Below are positions 50,863-62,500 of a DNA stretch of 64,000 nt, in pieces. The notes beneath the pieces were generated by a model. It was given only the letters and a program-made list of their open reading frames with translations, was not told where the DNA came from and searched no databases. How positions within the stretch are numbered: the first letter of the stretch is position 1; the number at the start of each line of letters is the position of its first letter. The position numbers were made by a program, and so were the translations under genes. Origin of the DNA: Mycobacteroides sp. LB1 (lineage in GTDB: Bacteria; Actinomycetota; Actinomycetes; Mycobacteriales; Mycobacteriaceae); the NCBI RefSeq assembly GCF_013449725.1, contig NZ_JACCFF010000006.1, positions 1 through 64,000 of the forward strand, given 5' to 3'.

Positions 50863-51567
50863 GTGCGGGTAATGTTTGCCGACATGAGGTGGTCTGTGCC
50901 GCTGCTGCTCGCATTACTGCTCGTGGCGACGGGCTGTCAACGTGGTGTCGACGGGGAAGCGACGGCCGATAAGGGGCCGGACCCGGCGGGGCCTATTCAG
51001 CCGGCGCAGCTCGACCAACTCCTGACTCCGGCGCAGTCGCTGACCATTACGCCGGGAAAGCCGCTGTTCGAAACCGATATGCAGTCGGTCCTCTGGATCG
51101 GTGCCGATCCCGCGGAATGTCAAGGTGTCGTCGGATACGGCCGATATCCGCTCTTCCCCACGAATTACACCGGGCGTGAAGCGCGGACACAGATTGACAA
51201 CCAGTACCCGAACCAGCACCAACTCCTCGAGGTGTCGGCCACCTACCCCGGCGACTTCCAGGCGGTGAAGTTTCTGGACTCCGTACGCTCGACCGTCTCC
51301 GAGTGCCAGCGTCAGGTCGCAGCCTGGGGCGATGACGAGAAACGTCATACCGTCACACCCGGTCCGGTGGTACCCGGTTCACCGGACATGGTGCGTTGGT
51401 CGACGAATCTCAATGGTGATCAATGGGTTTGCGAGTTCACCGTAATCGCCAAGGCGAACGTGATCTCGCAGCTCGTCACTTGTTCGGCGGATCGGTCGAT
51501 CGACAATAGGGCACTGTCGAACAAACGGCTTCAGAAGATCGAGGAGCTGCTCAACTCCAAGGTGTGA
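50863..51567 (+). CDS. Lipoprotein with PknH-like extracellular sensor domain
   Basis: The 234-residue protein has a signal peptide and lipobox LVATGC, then a domain with paired cysteines (AECQGV, SECQRQ, WVCEF, VTCSAD) like the external sensor domain of mycobacterial kinase PknH and related lipoproteins. Here the domain is tethered by lipid without any kinase. GTG 50863 is chosen for GGGGGAG 6 bp upstream; ATG 50872 or 50884 are alternatives. It converges on a TetR gene with a 7-bp gap. Function is unknown; ligand sensing or binding outside the membrane is inferred. Confidence 0.85.
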   Translation: MRVMFADMRWSVPLLLALLLVATGCQRGVDGEATADKGPDPAGPIQPAQLDQLLTPAQSLTITPGKPLFETDMQSVLWIGADPAECQGVVGYGRYPLFPTNYTGREARTQIDNQYPNQHQLLEVSATYPGDFQAVKFLDSVRSTVSECQRQVAAWGDDEKRHTVTPGPVVPGSPDMVRWSTNLNGDQWVCEFTVIAKANVISQLVTCSADRSIDNRALSNKRLQKIEELLNSKV

Positions 51568-51574
51568 CGACCGG

Positions 51575-52315
51575 TCAGGACGATTCGCGTGCCGCGATGT
51601 CCTGGGTGAGCAGGTGCTCGGCTCGTTCGATGATGGCATTGACGGTGAAATCGAAGTTGGCATCCGAGATGGTCGCGATCGAATGGCCGCGGGACGCGAG
51701 GTCATGCAGGGTGGGCGCGACCGTGGCGCTCGGTGCCAGGTTGCGGGCGTCGCCGGAGGCAGGCATGACGGTATCCAAGTGTTCCAGCACCACGATGCCC
51801 CGAATATGCAGGGACAGAGAGAAATACACGTCTATCGCATTATCCGGGCTGAATCCGACGCCGATCAGGGTCTGGACAAGGGATTCCAGGTTCTGAATGC
51901 TCGCCTGCAGCGCCTCGGCACTGAGCTCGCTCGTGCGCATCAGGATGAGCTCGACCAGCACCGGGCGTGTTCGAAATGCCTGGCGCATCCGGCGGGTGTG
52001 GTTGCGCAGGGCGTCCTGCCAGGTTTCGTCTCCGATGAAGGGTGCGGCGAAGTGGTACTGCTTGGTGGCGCGATCGGTCATCGCATCGAGCAGTTCGCCC
52101 TTTTTGCGGAAGTACCAGTAGATGCTGGTGACACCGACATCGAGATGTTTCGCTAGCAGCGGCATACTCAGCCCGCAGATCCCTATCTCCTCGGCGAGCT
52201 CAAATGCTCCGGCGATGATGTCCTCGGCAGTGATGGAGCCGCGGCGTCGCCGTTCTCTTTTTGGGCCTTGTGTGCTGGTCGTCTTGGCCTCGCGGCCGAC
52301 ACCGGCATGTTGCAT
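51575..52315 (-). CDS. TetR-family transcriptional regulator
   Basis: The 246-residue protein has a basic N-terminal tail (KRERRRRGS), a helix-turn-helix around residues 50-72 (SMPLLAKHLDVGVTSIYWYF) and a larger TetR C-terminal domain. ATG 52315 follows GAGGATT. It is divergent from the membrane hydrolase at 52597 across 281 bp, which makes that gene a possible target. I did not find a clear palindrome in the gap. Confidence 0.9.
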   Translation of the reverse strand: MQHAGVGREAKTTSTQGPKRERRRRGSITAEDIIAGAFELAEEIGICGLSMPLLAKHLDVGVTSIYWYFRKKGELLDAMTDRATKQYHFAAPFIGDETWQDALRNHTRRMRQAFRTRPVLVELILMRTSELSAEALQASIQNLESLVQTLIGVGFSPDNAIDVYFSLSLHIRGIVVLEHLDTVMPASGDARNLAPSATVAPTLHDLASRGHSIATISDANFDFTVNAIIERAEHLLTQDIAARESS

Positions 52316-52596
52316 GTGTAATCCTCGTCGTACCCCCGTTGCGTCGATCTGTCCCCGCCCACGGTTTAAAGGCCCTGGTAGCAAGTTGGCAGGATACCGC
52401 AGAGAACTGTGGGCACGGTCAGCTCCCTGTTTGGCTCAGTTCGCTGTGCCGGTGGCACGCGGTCAGACTCAGGGCTTTGCGCGCCGGGTACCTCCCGCAG
52501 TACACATGGATCTTGTTCTGGCCATACCCGTGTGCGGGGCACTGACGGCGGGCACCATTGGCATTCGCAGCTGGCGGCATCGGGAAGGGCTTGGCA

Positions 52597-54294
52597 ATGG
52601 CAATCGACAGGGATATCGAAACGGAACCGGCGGCAGACGCTGCCGTATCGAAGCCCGAGAAAACCCCTTGGTGGGTGCGGCAGTACACGTTCACGGGTAC
52701 CGCGGTGGGCCTGGCCTTCCTCTGGCTGTCGATGACCCCGTCGTTACTTCCGCGCGGCCCGCTGTTCCAGGCGTTGGTGAGCGGAGGCGCGGGTGCCATC
52801 GGGTACGGGCTCGGCGTCTTGGCGGTATGGCTGGTGCGGTACATGCGGTCAAAGGATTCGAGTCCGCCGCCGCCCGCCATCGCGTGGCGAATGCTCATCG
52901 TGTTCGGGATTATCGGCACTGCCCTGATGATCGTGTGGTTCCACTTCTGGCAGGACCGGGTGCGTGACCTCATGGGTGTGCCGCGGCTGGGATTCTGGGC
53001 GCACCCGCAGACCGCGGTGATGTCGGTCATCGCATTGTTCGTCCTGGTCGAATTCGGCCAGCAGATTCGCCGGTTGATCCTGTTCCTCGTCGAGCGGCTC
53101 AATCGCGTAGCCCCCAAACGGGTATCCGCGGTGGTCGCCGTCACGTTGGTGGTGGTCCTCGGGATGGCACTCATCAACGGCGTCGTCGTGAGGTTCACGA
53201 TGCGCGCCCTCAACAACACATTCTCGGCGGTGAACAACGAGGAGAACCCCGACAACCCGCCGCCCACCACCTCATTGCGTTCCGGCGGACCGAATTCATT
53301 GGTCTCCTGGGCCTCGCTGGGCAATCAAGGCCGTGCCTTCATCGGAGGCGGTGCCACTACACAAGAGCTTTCGGCGTTCAACAAGGCTCCGGCGACCGAA
53401 CCGATCCGGGCGTACGCGGGCCTGGAATCCGCTGACGATATTAAGGCGACGGCCGAGCTCGCCGCCCGTGAACTGGAACGTGAGGGCGGCCTTCACCGAA
53501 AGGTGGTGGCGGTGGCCACCACAACGGGAACCGGCTGGATCAACGAAGCGGAGGCCGACGCCCTCGAATACATGTACAACGGTGACACCGCCATCGTCAG
53601 CATGCAGTATTCGTTCTTGCCCAGCTGGATTTCGTTCCTGGTCGACAAGGAGAACGCCCGCCAGGCGGGGCAGGCGCTGTTCGAGGCCGTTTCGGCACGG
53701 GTCCGTGCAATGCCGGAGGGTGTGCGGCCCAAGCTCGTGGTGTTCGGTGAGAGCCTCGGCTCATTCGGCGGTGAAGCGCCGTTCCTGTCGGTGAACAACA
53801 TCGTGGCCCGCACCGACGGTGCGTTGTTCTCCGGCCCGACGTTCAACAACACCATGTGGCTTGAGGCCACGCATAACCGCGATGACGGGTCGCCGGAGGT
53901 GTTGCCCATCTACGACAACGGGCGGAACGTCCGGTTCGCCTCACGCCCGGAGGACCTGAATCGGCCCGCTGATCCTTGGGCGCGCCCACGCATTGTGTAC
54001 CTGCAGCACGCATCCGATCCGATCGCGTGGTGGAATCCGGACCTCATCCTGAGCAAGCCTGACTGGCTGCGTGAACCCCGCGGCTACGACGTGTTGCCGA
54101 GCATGGAGTGGATACCGTTCGTGACGTTCCTACAGGTATCCGCCGATATGGCTGTCGCGGTCGATGTTCCCGATGGTCACGGTCACGTTTATGTCCGGGC
54201 CGTCGCCGATGCCTGGGCAGCCATCCTGCAGCCGCCCGGCTGGACTCCGGAGAAGACCGAACGATTGCGGTTGCTGCTGCGCTCGGGGGAGTAG
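52597..54294 (+). CDS. Membrane alpha/beta-hydrolase (Abhydrolase_9 family)
   Basis: The 565-residue protein has an N-terminal region with four or five membrane segments (about 30-200), including SMTPSLLPRGPLFQA typical of the Abhydrolase_9 N-terminal domain. A C-terminal hydrolase domain follows with the nucleophile elbow GESLGS and a late histidine in DGHGHVYV. The family is widespread in mycobacteria; substrates are unknown. ATG 52597 follows GGAAGG by about 8 bp. A short gap to the next hydrolase suggests the two are co-transcribed. Confidence 0.88.
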   Translation: MAIDRDIETEPAADAAVSKPEKTPWWVRQYTFTGTAVGLAFLWLSMTPSLLPRGPLFQALVSGGAGAIGYGLGVLAVWLVRYMRSKDSSPPPPAIAWRMLIVFGIIGTALMIVWFHFWQDRVRDLMGVPRLGFWAHPQTAVMSVIALFVLVEFGQQIRRLILFLVERLNRVAPKRVSAVVAVTLVVVLGMALINGVVVRFTMRALNNTFSAVNNEENPDNPPPTTSLRSGGPNSLVSWASLGNQGRAFIGGGATTQELSAFNKAPATEPIRAYAGLESADDIKATAELAARELEREGGLHRKVVAVATTTGTGWINEAEADALEYMYNGDTAIVSMQYSFLPSWISFLVDKENARQAGQALFEAVSARVRAMPEGVRPKLVVFGESLGSFGGEAPFLSVNNIVARTDGALFSGPTFNNTMWLEATHNRDDGSPEVLPIYDNGRNVRFASRPEDLNRPADPWARPRIVYLQHASDPIAWWNPDLILSKPDWLREPRGYDVLPSMEWIPFVTFLQVSADMAVAVDVPDGHGHVYVRAVADAWAAILQPPGWTPEKTERLRLLLRSGE

Positions 54295-54335
54295 GGCACC
54301 AAACCTGGGAAGCGTGCATTCCGTACGGTGGCTGG

Positions 54336-55187
54336 GTGAGCCACACCCTGGGGTCGAGTAACTACGTGACGACCGCCGACGGGCGCGAGTTGCACTACAT
54401 GGTCGCCGGATCCGGTGAGCCGACCGTGGTGTTCGAATCGGGAATGGGTTTCTCGCGGTCGGCCTGGGGTCTAGTGCAACCCCTTGTCGCCCAGCGTTTT
54501 CGGTCGGTGGTCTACGACCGTGCGAACTTGGGGCGCAGTGGTGACGACCCGGAGCCGCGCACGCTGGAGCGAATCACCGCGGACCTGGGCGCCTTGCTGA
54601 CGGCCCTCGATTCGGGGCCTTACATCCTGGTGGGGCACAGCTACGGCGGAACCATCGCGCTGGCGACGACGGCGGCTGATCCGTCACGCATCGCGGGCAT
54701 CGTTCTCGTCGACCACTCTGACGAGAACCTGGATTCCTACTTCCGTCCGGCCTCGATCGGCACGCGAATCCTCGGGTTCATCCATCGTGCGACGCTCGAC
54801 GCGATGGGGCGGGTGGGTCTGCTGGCGCACCTCGTGCGCCGCATGATGCCCCGGATGCCACGCGATGTCGTCGACGATATGACGTCCGAAGATCTCACGT
54901 GGCGGGCTGGACGCGCCGCCAACGAGGAGGAGCGCCGCTTTGTCGACGGGATGGCCCGATTGCGCGATAACCCGCCGATGTTCGACGGCATTCCCGTCAC
55001 TGTCATATCGGGAGCCCGCGCTGAGTTTCTGAACGAGGAGACACGGTCCGAGCTGAACGCCGCCCATCAGGTGACGGCGCATCGGCTCGGGGCACGCCAT
55101 GTGCTCGCTCGCAAATCCGGACATCAGGTTGTCCTCACCGAACCGCGATTGATCGCCGACGAGGTGTTTCGGATCGCGGACGCGTAG
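54336..55187 (+). CDS. Alpha/beta-fold hydrolase
   Basis: The 283-residue soluble hydrolase has the oxyanion region VFESGMGFSRSAW, the nucleophile Ser in VGHSYGGTIAL, VLVDHSDEN after the next strand, and a late histidine in KSGHQVV. GTG 54336 gives a family-like N terminus; the frame is open upstream inside the previous gene. It lies 41 bp after the membrane hydrolase. The substrate cannot be deduced. Confidence 0.88.
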   Translation: MSHTLGSSNYVTTADGRELHYMVAGSGEPTVVFESGMGFSRSAWGLVQPLVAQRFRSVVYDRANLGRSGDDPEPRTLERITADLGALLTALDSGPYILVGHSYGGTIALATTAADPSRIAGIVLVDHSDENLDSYFRPASIGTRILGFIHRATLDAMGRVGLLAHLVRRMMPRMPRDVVDDMTSEDLTWRAGRAANEEERRFVDGMARLRDNPPMFDGIPVTVISGARAEFLNEETRSELNAAHQVTAHRLGARHVLARKSGHQVVLTEPRLIADEVFRIADA

Positions 55188-55313
55188 GCGCCCGTCTAGA
55201 CGCCGCTGTGGCGTATGTGACTAGCGTGGCTACCGTGTTTGTTGAGGCAGTTGTCGTAATCTGAGGCTTGAGTTCTGCAAAACAGCACTTCGAACAGCTT
55301 CAGTGAGGTAGTG

Positions 55314-56033
55314 GTGTCCATATCCCGCCGGGGTGTCCTCAAATACGCCGCTGGCATACCCGCCGCGGTAGCACTGGGAGGTGCCACAGCCTCCCTGACG
55401 GCTGCGCGGGCGAACGCTGCCTCGCTCGGGACACTCATCGACTACGCCGGTGGTGTCCCGTCTCCGGAGTCGATCAAGGCCGCCGGACACCTGGGTGCGA
55501 TTCGGTACGTATCGGATCCGCGCAGCCCGGGATTGTCGGCGGGTAAGCCCATCAAACTTGCCGAAGCGCGCGATCTGTATCGCGCCGGCCTGAAGATCGT
55601 CTCCAACTACCAATACGGCAAGCAGGACACCGCGGACTGGCTCGGTGGCCATGACGCAGGAATCAAACACGCGCAACGCGGGTGGCAGCTGCACGTCGCC
55701 GCCGGTGGCTCCTACAACGTGCCGATTTACGTCTCGGTCGACGACAACCCGACACCTGAGCAGTACAAGAACCAGGTGGCGCCGTACCTGAAGGCCTGGG
55801 AGTCGGTTTTGGGACATGCCCGCACCGGGCTGTACGGCAACTCCAAGACCATCGATTGGGCCCTGCAGGACGGGCTGTGCTCGTACTTCTGGCAGCACAA
55901 TTGGGGCAGCCCTAAAGGCTTCGTCCATCCCCAGGCTCATCTGCATCAGTTCGAGATCGACAAGCGCGAGGTCGGAGGAATCGGCGTCGACCTCAACGAC
56001 ATTCTTCAGCCCAATTTCGGGCAGTGGGTCTAG
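55314..56033 (+). CDS. Tat-exported DUF1906 (glycoside-hydrolase-like) protein
   Basis: The 239-residue protein starts with a twin-arginine signal (SRRGVLKYAAG), a hydrophobic stretch, and a likely cleavage after ARANA. The mature part has LIDYAGGVPSPESIKAAG and IVSNYQYGKQDTADW, typical of DUF1906, a GH25-like TIM-barrel family. Activity on peptidoglycan or another glycan is inferred, not shown. GTG 55314 sits 5 bp after GAGG; GTG 55311 one codon earlier is equally possible. Confidence 0.9.
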   Translation: MSISRRGVLKYAAGIPAAVALGGATASLTAARANAASLGTLIDYAGGVPSPESIKAAGHLGAIRYVSDPRSPGLSAGKPIKLAEARDLYRAGLKIVSNYQYGKQDTADWLGGHDAGIKHAQRGWQLHVAAGGSYNVPIYVSVDDNPTPEQYKNQVAPYLKAWESVLGHARTGLYGNSKTIDWALQDGLCSYFWQHNWGSPKGFVHPQAHLHQFEIDKREVGGIGVDLNDILQPNFGQWV

Positions 56034-56578
56034 GCGTCGAGTCTCACCAGCGCTGACGCGCCTCCTGAGCATTTTCGCGGTCGGATACGTAGCTGGCTAA
56101 ACATCACCAGTCGCACTGGTAACACAAGTTGGAAACGCGTTGGTGTGCCAGCAAACTTATGGCACATGTTCTGGCTTTTCCTGGTGTGGATGACCGTGTT
56201 GAAGGCGCTGAACGCGACACGCGCGAACGCGGTCGCCGCTACCGGAATCAAGCATAACGATTCGATAACAATCAATGTCTGATCTGCGATGTTATACCTA
56301 CTCGGCCGTAACCACCCGCATGCAGCGCGTTTGATTGGGCGGTTGGTTGCCAGCACTTGGCCTGCCGTTACGTAAGCGGTGGTTACTCCTGCGTAGAACT
56401 CGGCAGTAACTATTACGCCAGAAGATATCGCCACCCCTCTTATGACACTCTTAAGTCCAGACCTGCGGTGATGCGGATACCGATACGAAAACACGGCCTC
56501 AATCAATCCCGATCGACAGAGACGACGACACGGGGTACGGCTGGATTCACGACTGACGGAAAGACGGGTAGCGGCGAC
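56034..56578 (+). other. Long intergenic region upstream of fas
   Basis: No convincing gene lies in these 545 bases, and base composition is more A/T-rich than the flanks. GTTACT (56382-56387) and AGTAAC (56405-56410) form an inverted pair, with the palindrome TTACGTAA (56368-56375) just upstream. In mycobacteria the fas promoter is known to be controlled by FasR through inverted repeats, so these are candidates for that site. The promoter itself was not located with confidence. Confidence 0.5.
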
Positions 56579-59500
56579 GTGACTATCAACGAGTACGACA
56601 AGGTGACCAGCTCTGAGGGCCCCGACGCGAACGGTGCGGCCGATCCGGGTCCCAGTGCGGGTCCCGCGCTGATTGATCGCCTGGAGTCCGGTGAGCCCTA
56701 CGCGGTGGCCTTCGGGGGTCAAGGCAGCGATTGGCTGGAGTCACTCGCCGACCTGGCGGCCTCGGCCGGTATCGAATCGGAGCTGGCGACTCTGGCCGGT
56801 GAGGCCGAGCTGCTCCTGGAGCCCGTCGCCAAGGAACTTGTGGTGGTGCGTCCGGTCGGCTTCACGCCGCTCACCTGGATGCGTGCGCTGACCGCCGAGG
56901 AGCCTGTGCCTGTCGCCGCGCAGCTCACTTCGGCCGCGGTCTCCATGCCCGGTGTACTGCTGGCCCAGTTGGCCGCTGTCCGCGCACTGAAGATCCAAGG
57001 CCTGGATCTGGCCCAGCTCCCGCCGGTCGCCGTCGTCGGACACTCACAGGGCGTGCTCGCGGTCGAGGCGCTCAAGGCCCACGGTGCTCGCGATGTCGAG
57101 CTGCTGGCCATCGCTCAGCTGGTGGGCGCCGCGGCGACCCTGGTCGCGCGGCGCCGCGGCATCGTGGTGCGCGGTAACCGCACCCCCATGGTGTCGGTGA
57201 CCAATGTCGACCCCGAACGCATTAAGGCGCTACTCGACGATTTCGCTCAGGATGTCCGCACCGTTCAGCCGCCCGCGCTGTCCATCCGCAACGGACGCCG
57301 TTCCGTCGTCATCACCGGTACCCCCGAGCAGCTGTCACGGTTCGAGCTGTACTGCGAGCAGATCGCAGACCGCGAGGCCGCCGAGCGCAAGGACAAGGTG
57401 CGCGGGGGCGCGGTGTTCAGTCCGGTCTTCGACCCGGTCAATGTCGAGGTGGGCTTCCACTCTCCGCGCCTTGCCGATGGTGTCGAGATCGCCGGCCGCT
57501 GGGCGGCCGCTGCAGGCCTCGACGTCGAGCTGACCAAGGCCTTGACCGAGTCGGTCCTCGTGGCCCCGGTCGACTGGGTGAATGAGGTGAGCCATGTCGC
57601 CGACGCCGGTGCCCGCTGGATCCTGGATCTTGGCCCCGGTGACCTCCTCACCCGTCTGACCGCCCCTGTCATCCGCGGACTCGGGATCGGGATCGTGCCG
57701 ACCGCCACCCGCGGTGGACAGCGGAACCTGTTCACCCACGGCGCCGTTCCCGAGGTCGCCCGCGCCTGGTCCAGCTTCGCGCCGACCGTGGTGTCGCTGC
57801 CCGACGGCTCGGTCAAGCTGTCCACCAAGTTCACCCGTCTCACCGGGCGCTCGCCAATCCTGTTGGCGGGTATGACGCCGACCACCGTCGATTCGAAAAT
57901 CGTTGCGGCTGCTGCCAACACGGGTCACTGGTCCGAGCTCGCCGGCGGCGGGCAGGTCACCGAGGAGATCTTCAGCGCCCGCATTGAAGAACTCACCGGC
58001 CTGTTGGAGCCGGGTCGTCAGATCCAGTTCAACTCGCTGTTCCTGGATCCCTACCTGTGGAAGCTGCAGGTTGGCTCGAAGCGGTTGGTGCAGAAGGCCC
58101 GTCAGGCCGGTGCGCCGATCGACGGTGTAGTCGTGACCGCCGGCATTCCCGAACTGGAAGAAGCCGTCGCGCTCATCGACGAGCTCACCGAAATCGGCTT
58201 CAGCCACATCGTGTTCAAGCCGGGCACTGTGGAGCAGATCCGCTCCGTCGTGCGTATCGCGGCCGAGGTGCCGACCCGCCCGATCATCATGCACGTCGAG
58301 GGTGGCCGCGCCGGTGGACACCACTCCTGGGAGGACCTCGACGACCTGCTGCTGGCCACCTACTCGGAGCTGCGTTCGCGCTCCAATATCACCGTGTGTG
58401 TCGGTGGCGGTATCGGTACGCCCGAGCAGGCAGCCGAATACCTCAGCGGCCGTTGGGCACTGAAGTTCGGATTCCCGCTGATGCCGGTCGACGGCATCCT
58501 GGTCGGCACCGCGGCGATGGCCACACTGGAGGCCACCACCTCGCCGTCGGTCAAGCAGATGCTGGTCGAGACCGCGGGCACACCCACCTGGGTTCCCGCC
58601 GGAAAAGCACAGGGCGGCATGGCTTCCGGGCGCAGCCAGCTGGGCGCCGATATTCACGAGATCGACAATGCGGCTTCGCGCTGCGGTCGTCTGCTCGACG
58701 AGGTCGCCGGTGACGCCGATGCGGTGGCCAAGCGCCGCGACGAGATCGTCGCCGCGATGGAGCTGACCGCCAAGCAGTACTTCGGCGATGTCGAGGAGAT
58801 GACGTACGCGCAGTGGCTGAGCCGCTACGTTGAGCTGTCCATCGGTGACGGCGACAGCACCGCCGACACCGTCGTGGCGCACTCGCCCTGGTTGGACGTC
58901 ACCTGGCGGGACCGCTTCGAGCAGATGCTCAAGCGCGCCGAGGCCCGGTTGCACCCCAAGGACTTCGGGCCCGTCGAGACCCTGTTCGTCGATGAGTCGC
59001 TGTTGGAGCGCCCGGCCGAGGCCATTGCCGGGCTTCTTGAGCGCTACCCGGACGCGGCCACCATCAAGCTGCACCCGGCCGATGTGCCGTTATTCGTCGC
59101 GCTGTGCAAGACGCTGGGCAAGCCGGTCAACTTCGTGCCCGTCATCGACAAGGATGTGCGCCGTTGGTGGCGCAGTGACTCGTTGTGGCAGGCCCACGAT
59201 GCCCGCTACACCGCCGAGCAGGTGTGCATCATTCCCGGCACCGCCGCGGTTGCCGGGATCACCCGGGTCGACGAGCCGGTGGGCGAGCTGCTCGACCGCT
59301 TCGAGCAGACTGCCATCGACGAGGTTGTGGCCGCCGGTGTGGAACCGCTGCCGGTGCGCTCGCGCCTGCGTCGCCGCTGGGATGTCGAGGGTCCGTTGGC
59401 GACCGTGCTGGACGCGCCGGATGTGTTGTGGTCCGGACGCATTGCCGTCAACCCCGTGCATCGGATCGCTCCCGACGGAGCGTGGCAGGTCTTCGAGGAC

Positions 59501-62500
59501 CGCACTGCTTCACACCCGTCGACCGGTGCCCGCCTTGAGGTCACCGGCGATGACGCCGTGCGTCTGAGCGTGCCGCTGTCGGGCACCTGGGTCGATATCG
59601 ACCTGACCCTGCCTACGACCACCCGTGACGGTGGCACCCCGGTGGTGACCACCGAAGCCGCCGCCGCGGCCATGCGGACCGTGCTCGCGGTGGCTGCCGG
59701 CTTTGATGACTCAGCGGATCTTCCTTTAGTGAATAACGGAACGGTACGGGTTGTCGCGCAGTGGGATCCGGAGCGCGTCGCGGACCATACGGGCGTCACC
59801 GCGGTGCTTCCCGCGCCGTTGGCTCCCGGATCGTCGACCGTGCCCGACGCACTGGTCGGCCTGTGCTGGCCTGCGGTGTTTGCCGCGATCGGCGATGCCA
59901 AGACCCAGGACGGCATCGGAGTGATCGAGGGTCTGCTCTCGCTGGTGCACCTGGATCACGCAGCCCACCTGATCTCCGCGCTGCCCGCCGAGAATGCCGA
60001 ACTGACCGTCACCGCAACGGCTTCCGCGGCCACCGACACCGAGGTTGGCCGGGTTGTCCCGGTCGACGTCACGGTGGCGACGGCTGATGGCACCGTGCTG
60101 GCCACCCTGCAGGAGCGGTTCGCGATCCTGGGTCGCAACGGGGCCGCCGAGCTGGGCGACCCGGTGCGTGCCGGTGGTGCACTCTCCGAGCACGAGGCAG
60201 ACACGACTCGTCGTCGCCGTCGTGACGTCAAGATTTTCGCGCCCACCGACATGCGGGCGTTCGCGGTGGTCTCGGGAGATCACAACCCGATCCACACCGA
60301 CAAGTCGGCCGCGCTGCTGGCAGGGCTGGGATCGCCCATCGTGCACGGTATGTGGCTTTCGGCCGCCGCGCAGCACGTGGTCACCTCAGCAGACACCTCC
60401 AGCACTCCGCCCCGCACCTTGGTCGGCTGGACCTCTCGCTTCCTGGGAATGGTGCAGCCTGGTGACGAGGTCGACGTGCGCGTGGACCGTGTCGGAATCG
60501 ATTCCGGTGCAGAGGTTGTGGAAATTCAGGCCAAGGTCGGCACCGACTTGGTGATGTCTGCGACCGCTCGGCTCGCGGCCCCCAAGACCGTGTACGCCTT
60601 CCCGGGCCAGGGAATCCAGCACAAGGGCATGGGCATGGACGTGCGTTCGCGTTCCAAGGCCGCTCGCAAGGTCTGGGACAACGCCGACAAGTTCACCCGT
60701 GAACGTCTTGGCTTCTCGGTGCTGCACGTCGTCAAGGACAACCCGATCAGCCTCGTCGCCGGTGGCGTCCACTACCAGCACCCCGAGGGGGTGCTGTACC
60801 TGACGCAGTTCACCCAGGTGGCCATGGCCACCGTGGCGACCGCACAGATCGCAGAGATGAAGGAGACAGGAGCCTTCGTCGACGACGCCATCACCTGCGG
60901 CCACTCGGTTGGTGAATACACCGCGCTGGCCACCGTCAGCGGAGTCATCCCACAGGATGGTCTGCTGGAAGTGGTGTTCCACCGTGGGTCCGCGATGCAC
61001 GACATCGTGCCCCGAGATGAGCAGGGCCGCAGCAACTATCGTCTGGCTGCCATCCGTCCGTCGCAGATCGCGTTGGAGGATGCCGATGTCGACGCGTTCG
61101 TCGCGGAGATTGCGGCTCGCTCTGGGGAGTTTCTTCAGATCGTTAACTTCAACCTGCGCGGTTCGCAGTACGCCATCGCCGGGACGGTGCGCGGTCTGGA
61201 GCTGCTGGAGGCCGAGGTCGAGAAGCGTCGCGAAGAGTTTGGTGGACGGCGCTCCTTCATCATGGTGCCCGGTATCGACGTGCCGTTCCATTCCGAGGTG
61301 CTGCGGGTCGGTGTCGCCGAGTTCCGCCGTGCCCTGGAGCGGGTGTTGCCAATGGACAGCGACCCAAACCTGATCCTCGGCAAGTACATCCCGAACCTGG
61401 TGCCGAAGCCGTTCACCCTGGACCGCGAATTCATCCAGGAGATCCGCGATCTGGTTCCTGCCGAGCCGCTCGATGAGGTACTCGCCGACTACGACACCTG
61501 GCGTAACGAGAAGCCGGTGTTGTTGTGCCGCAAGGTGCTTATCGAGCTGCTGGCTTGGCAGTTCGCCAGCCCGGTGCGGTGGATCGAGACCCAGGATCTG
61601 CTGTTCACCGAGGAGGCCGCGGGCGGACTCGGTGTCGAGCGATTCGTCGAGGTGGGTGTGAAGTCAATGCCGACCGTCGCCGGTCTGGCCAACAACACCC
61701 TGAAGCTGCCCGAGTTCAGCCACAGCTCGGTCGAGGTGCTCAACGTCGAGCGCGACCACGCCGTGCTGTTCGGCACGGATACCGATCCTGAACCCGATCC
61801 CGAGCCGGAAGAGGCTGCCGCACCGGCGGATTCCGCCGCCGCGCCCGCCGTGGCCGCCCCGGCTGCCGCCCCCGCCGCACCCAGCGGTGGTCCGCGGCCG
61901 GACGATATCGGGTTCGACGCCTCCGATGCGACGCTTGGGCTCATCGCCTTGTCCACGAAAATGCGCATCGACCAGATCGAGCCGGTGGACTCCATCGAGA
62001 GCCTCACTGACGGCGCCTCCTCGCGTCGTAACCAGCTGCTGGTCGACCTGGGTTCGGAGCTGAACCTGAGCGCTATCGACGGAGCCGCGGAGGCGGACCT
62101 GTCCGGATTGCGGACGCAGGTCACCAAATTGGCGCGCACCTACAAGCCTTTCGGCCCGGTGCTGTCGGACTCGATCAATGATCAGCTCAAGACGGTCTTC
62201 GGACCGTCGGGTAAGCGTCCCGCCGCCATCGGCGAGCGGGTGCGCAAGACCTGGGAGCTCGGCGAGGGTTGGGTCAAGCATGTGACCCTCGAGCTGGCAC
62301 TCGGTACCCGTGAGGGCACCAGCGTCCGCGGCGGCGATCTCGGCGGCCTGGCGGCCAGCACGCTGACGGACGGCAATGCGGTGGACGCGGCGATCGACGC
62401 TGCAGTTGCCGCGGTGGCTGCGCGTCGCGGTGTCGGCGTAACGCTGCCTTCGGCGGGCGGTGGCGCCGGCGCGACGGTCGATGCCGCCGCGCTGAGCGAG

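Noticed and set aside
56030..56722. 230-residue minus-strand open frame upstream of and into fas
   Set aside because: It overlaps the fas start region, lacks any recognisable domain, and covers what is better read as a control region.
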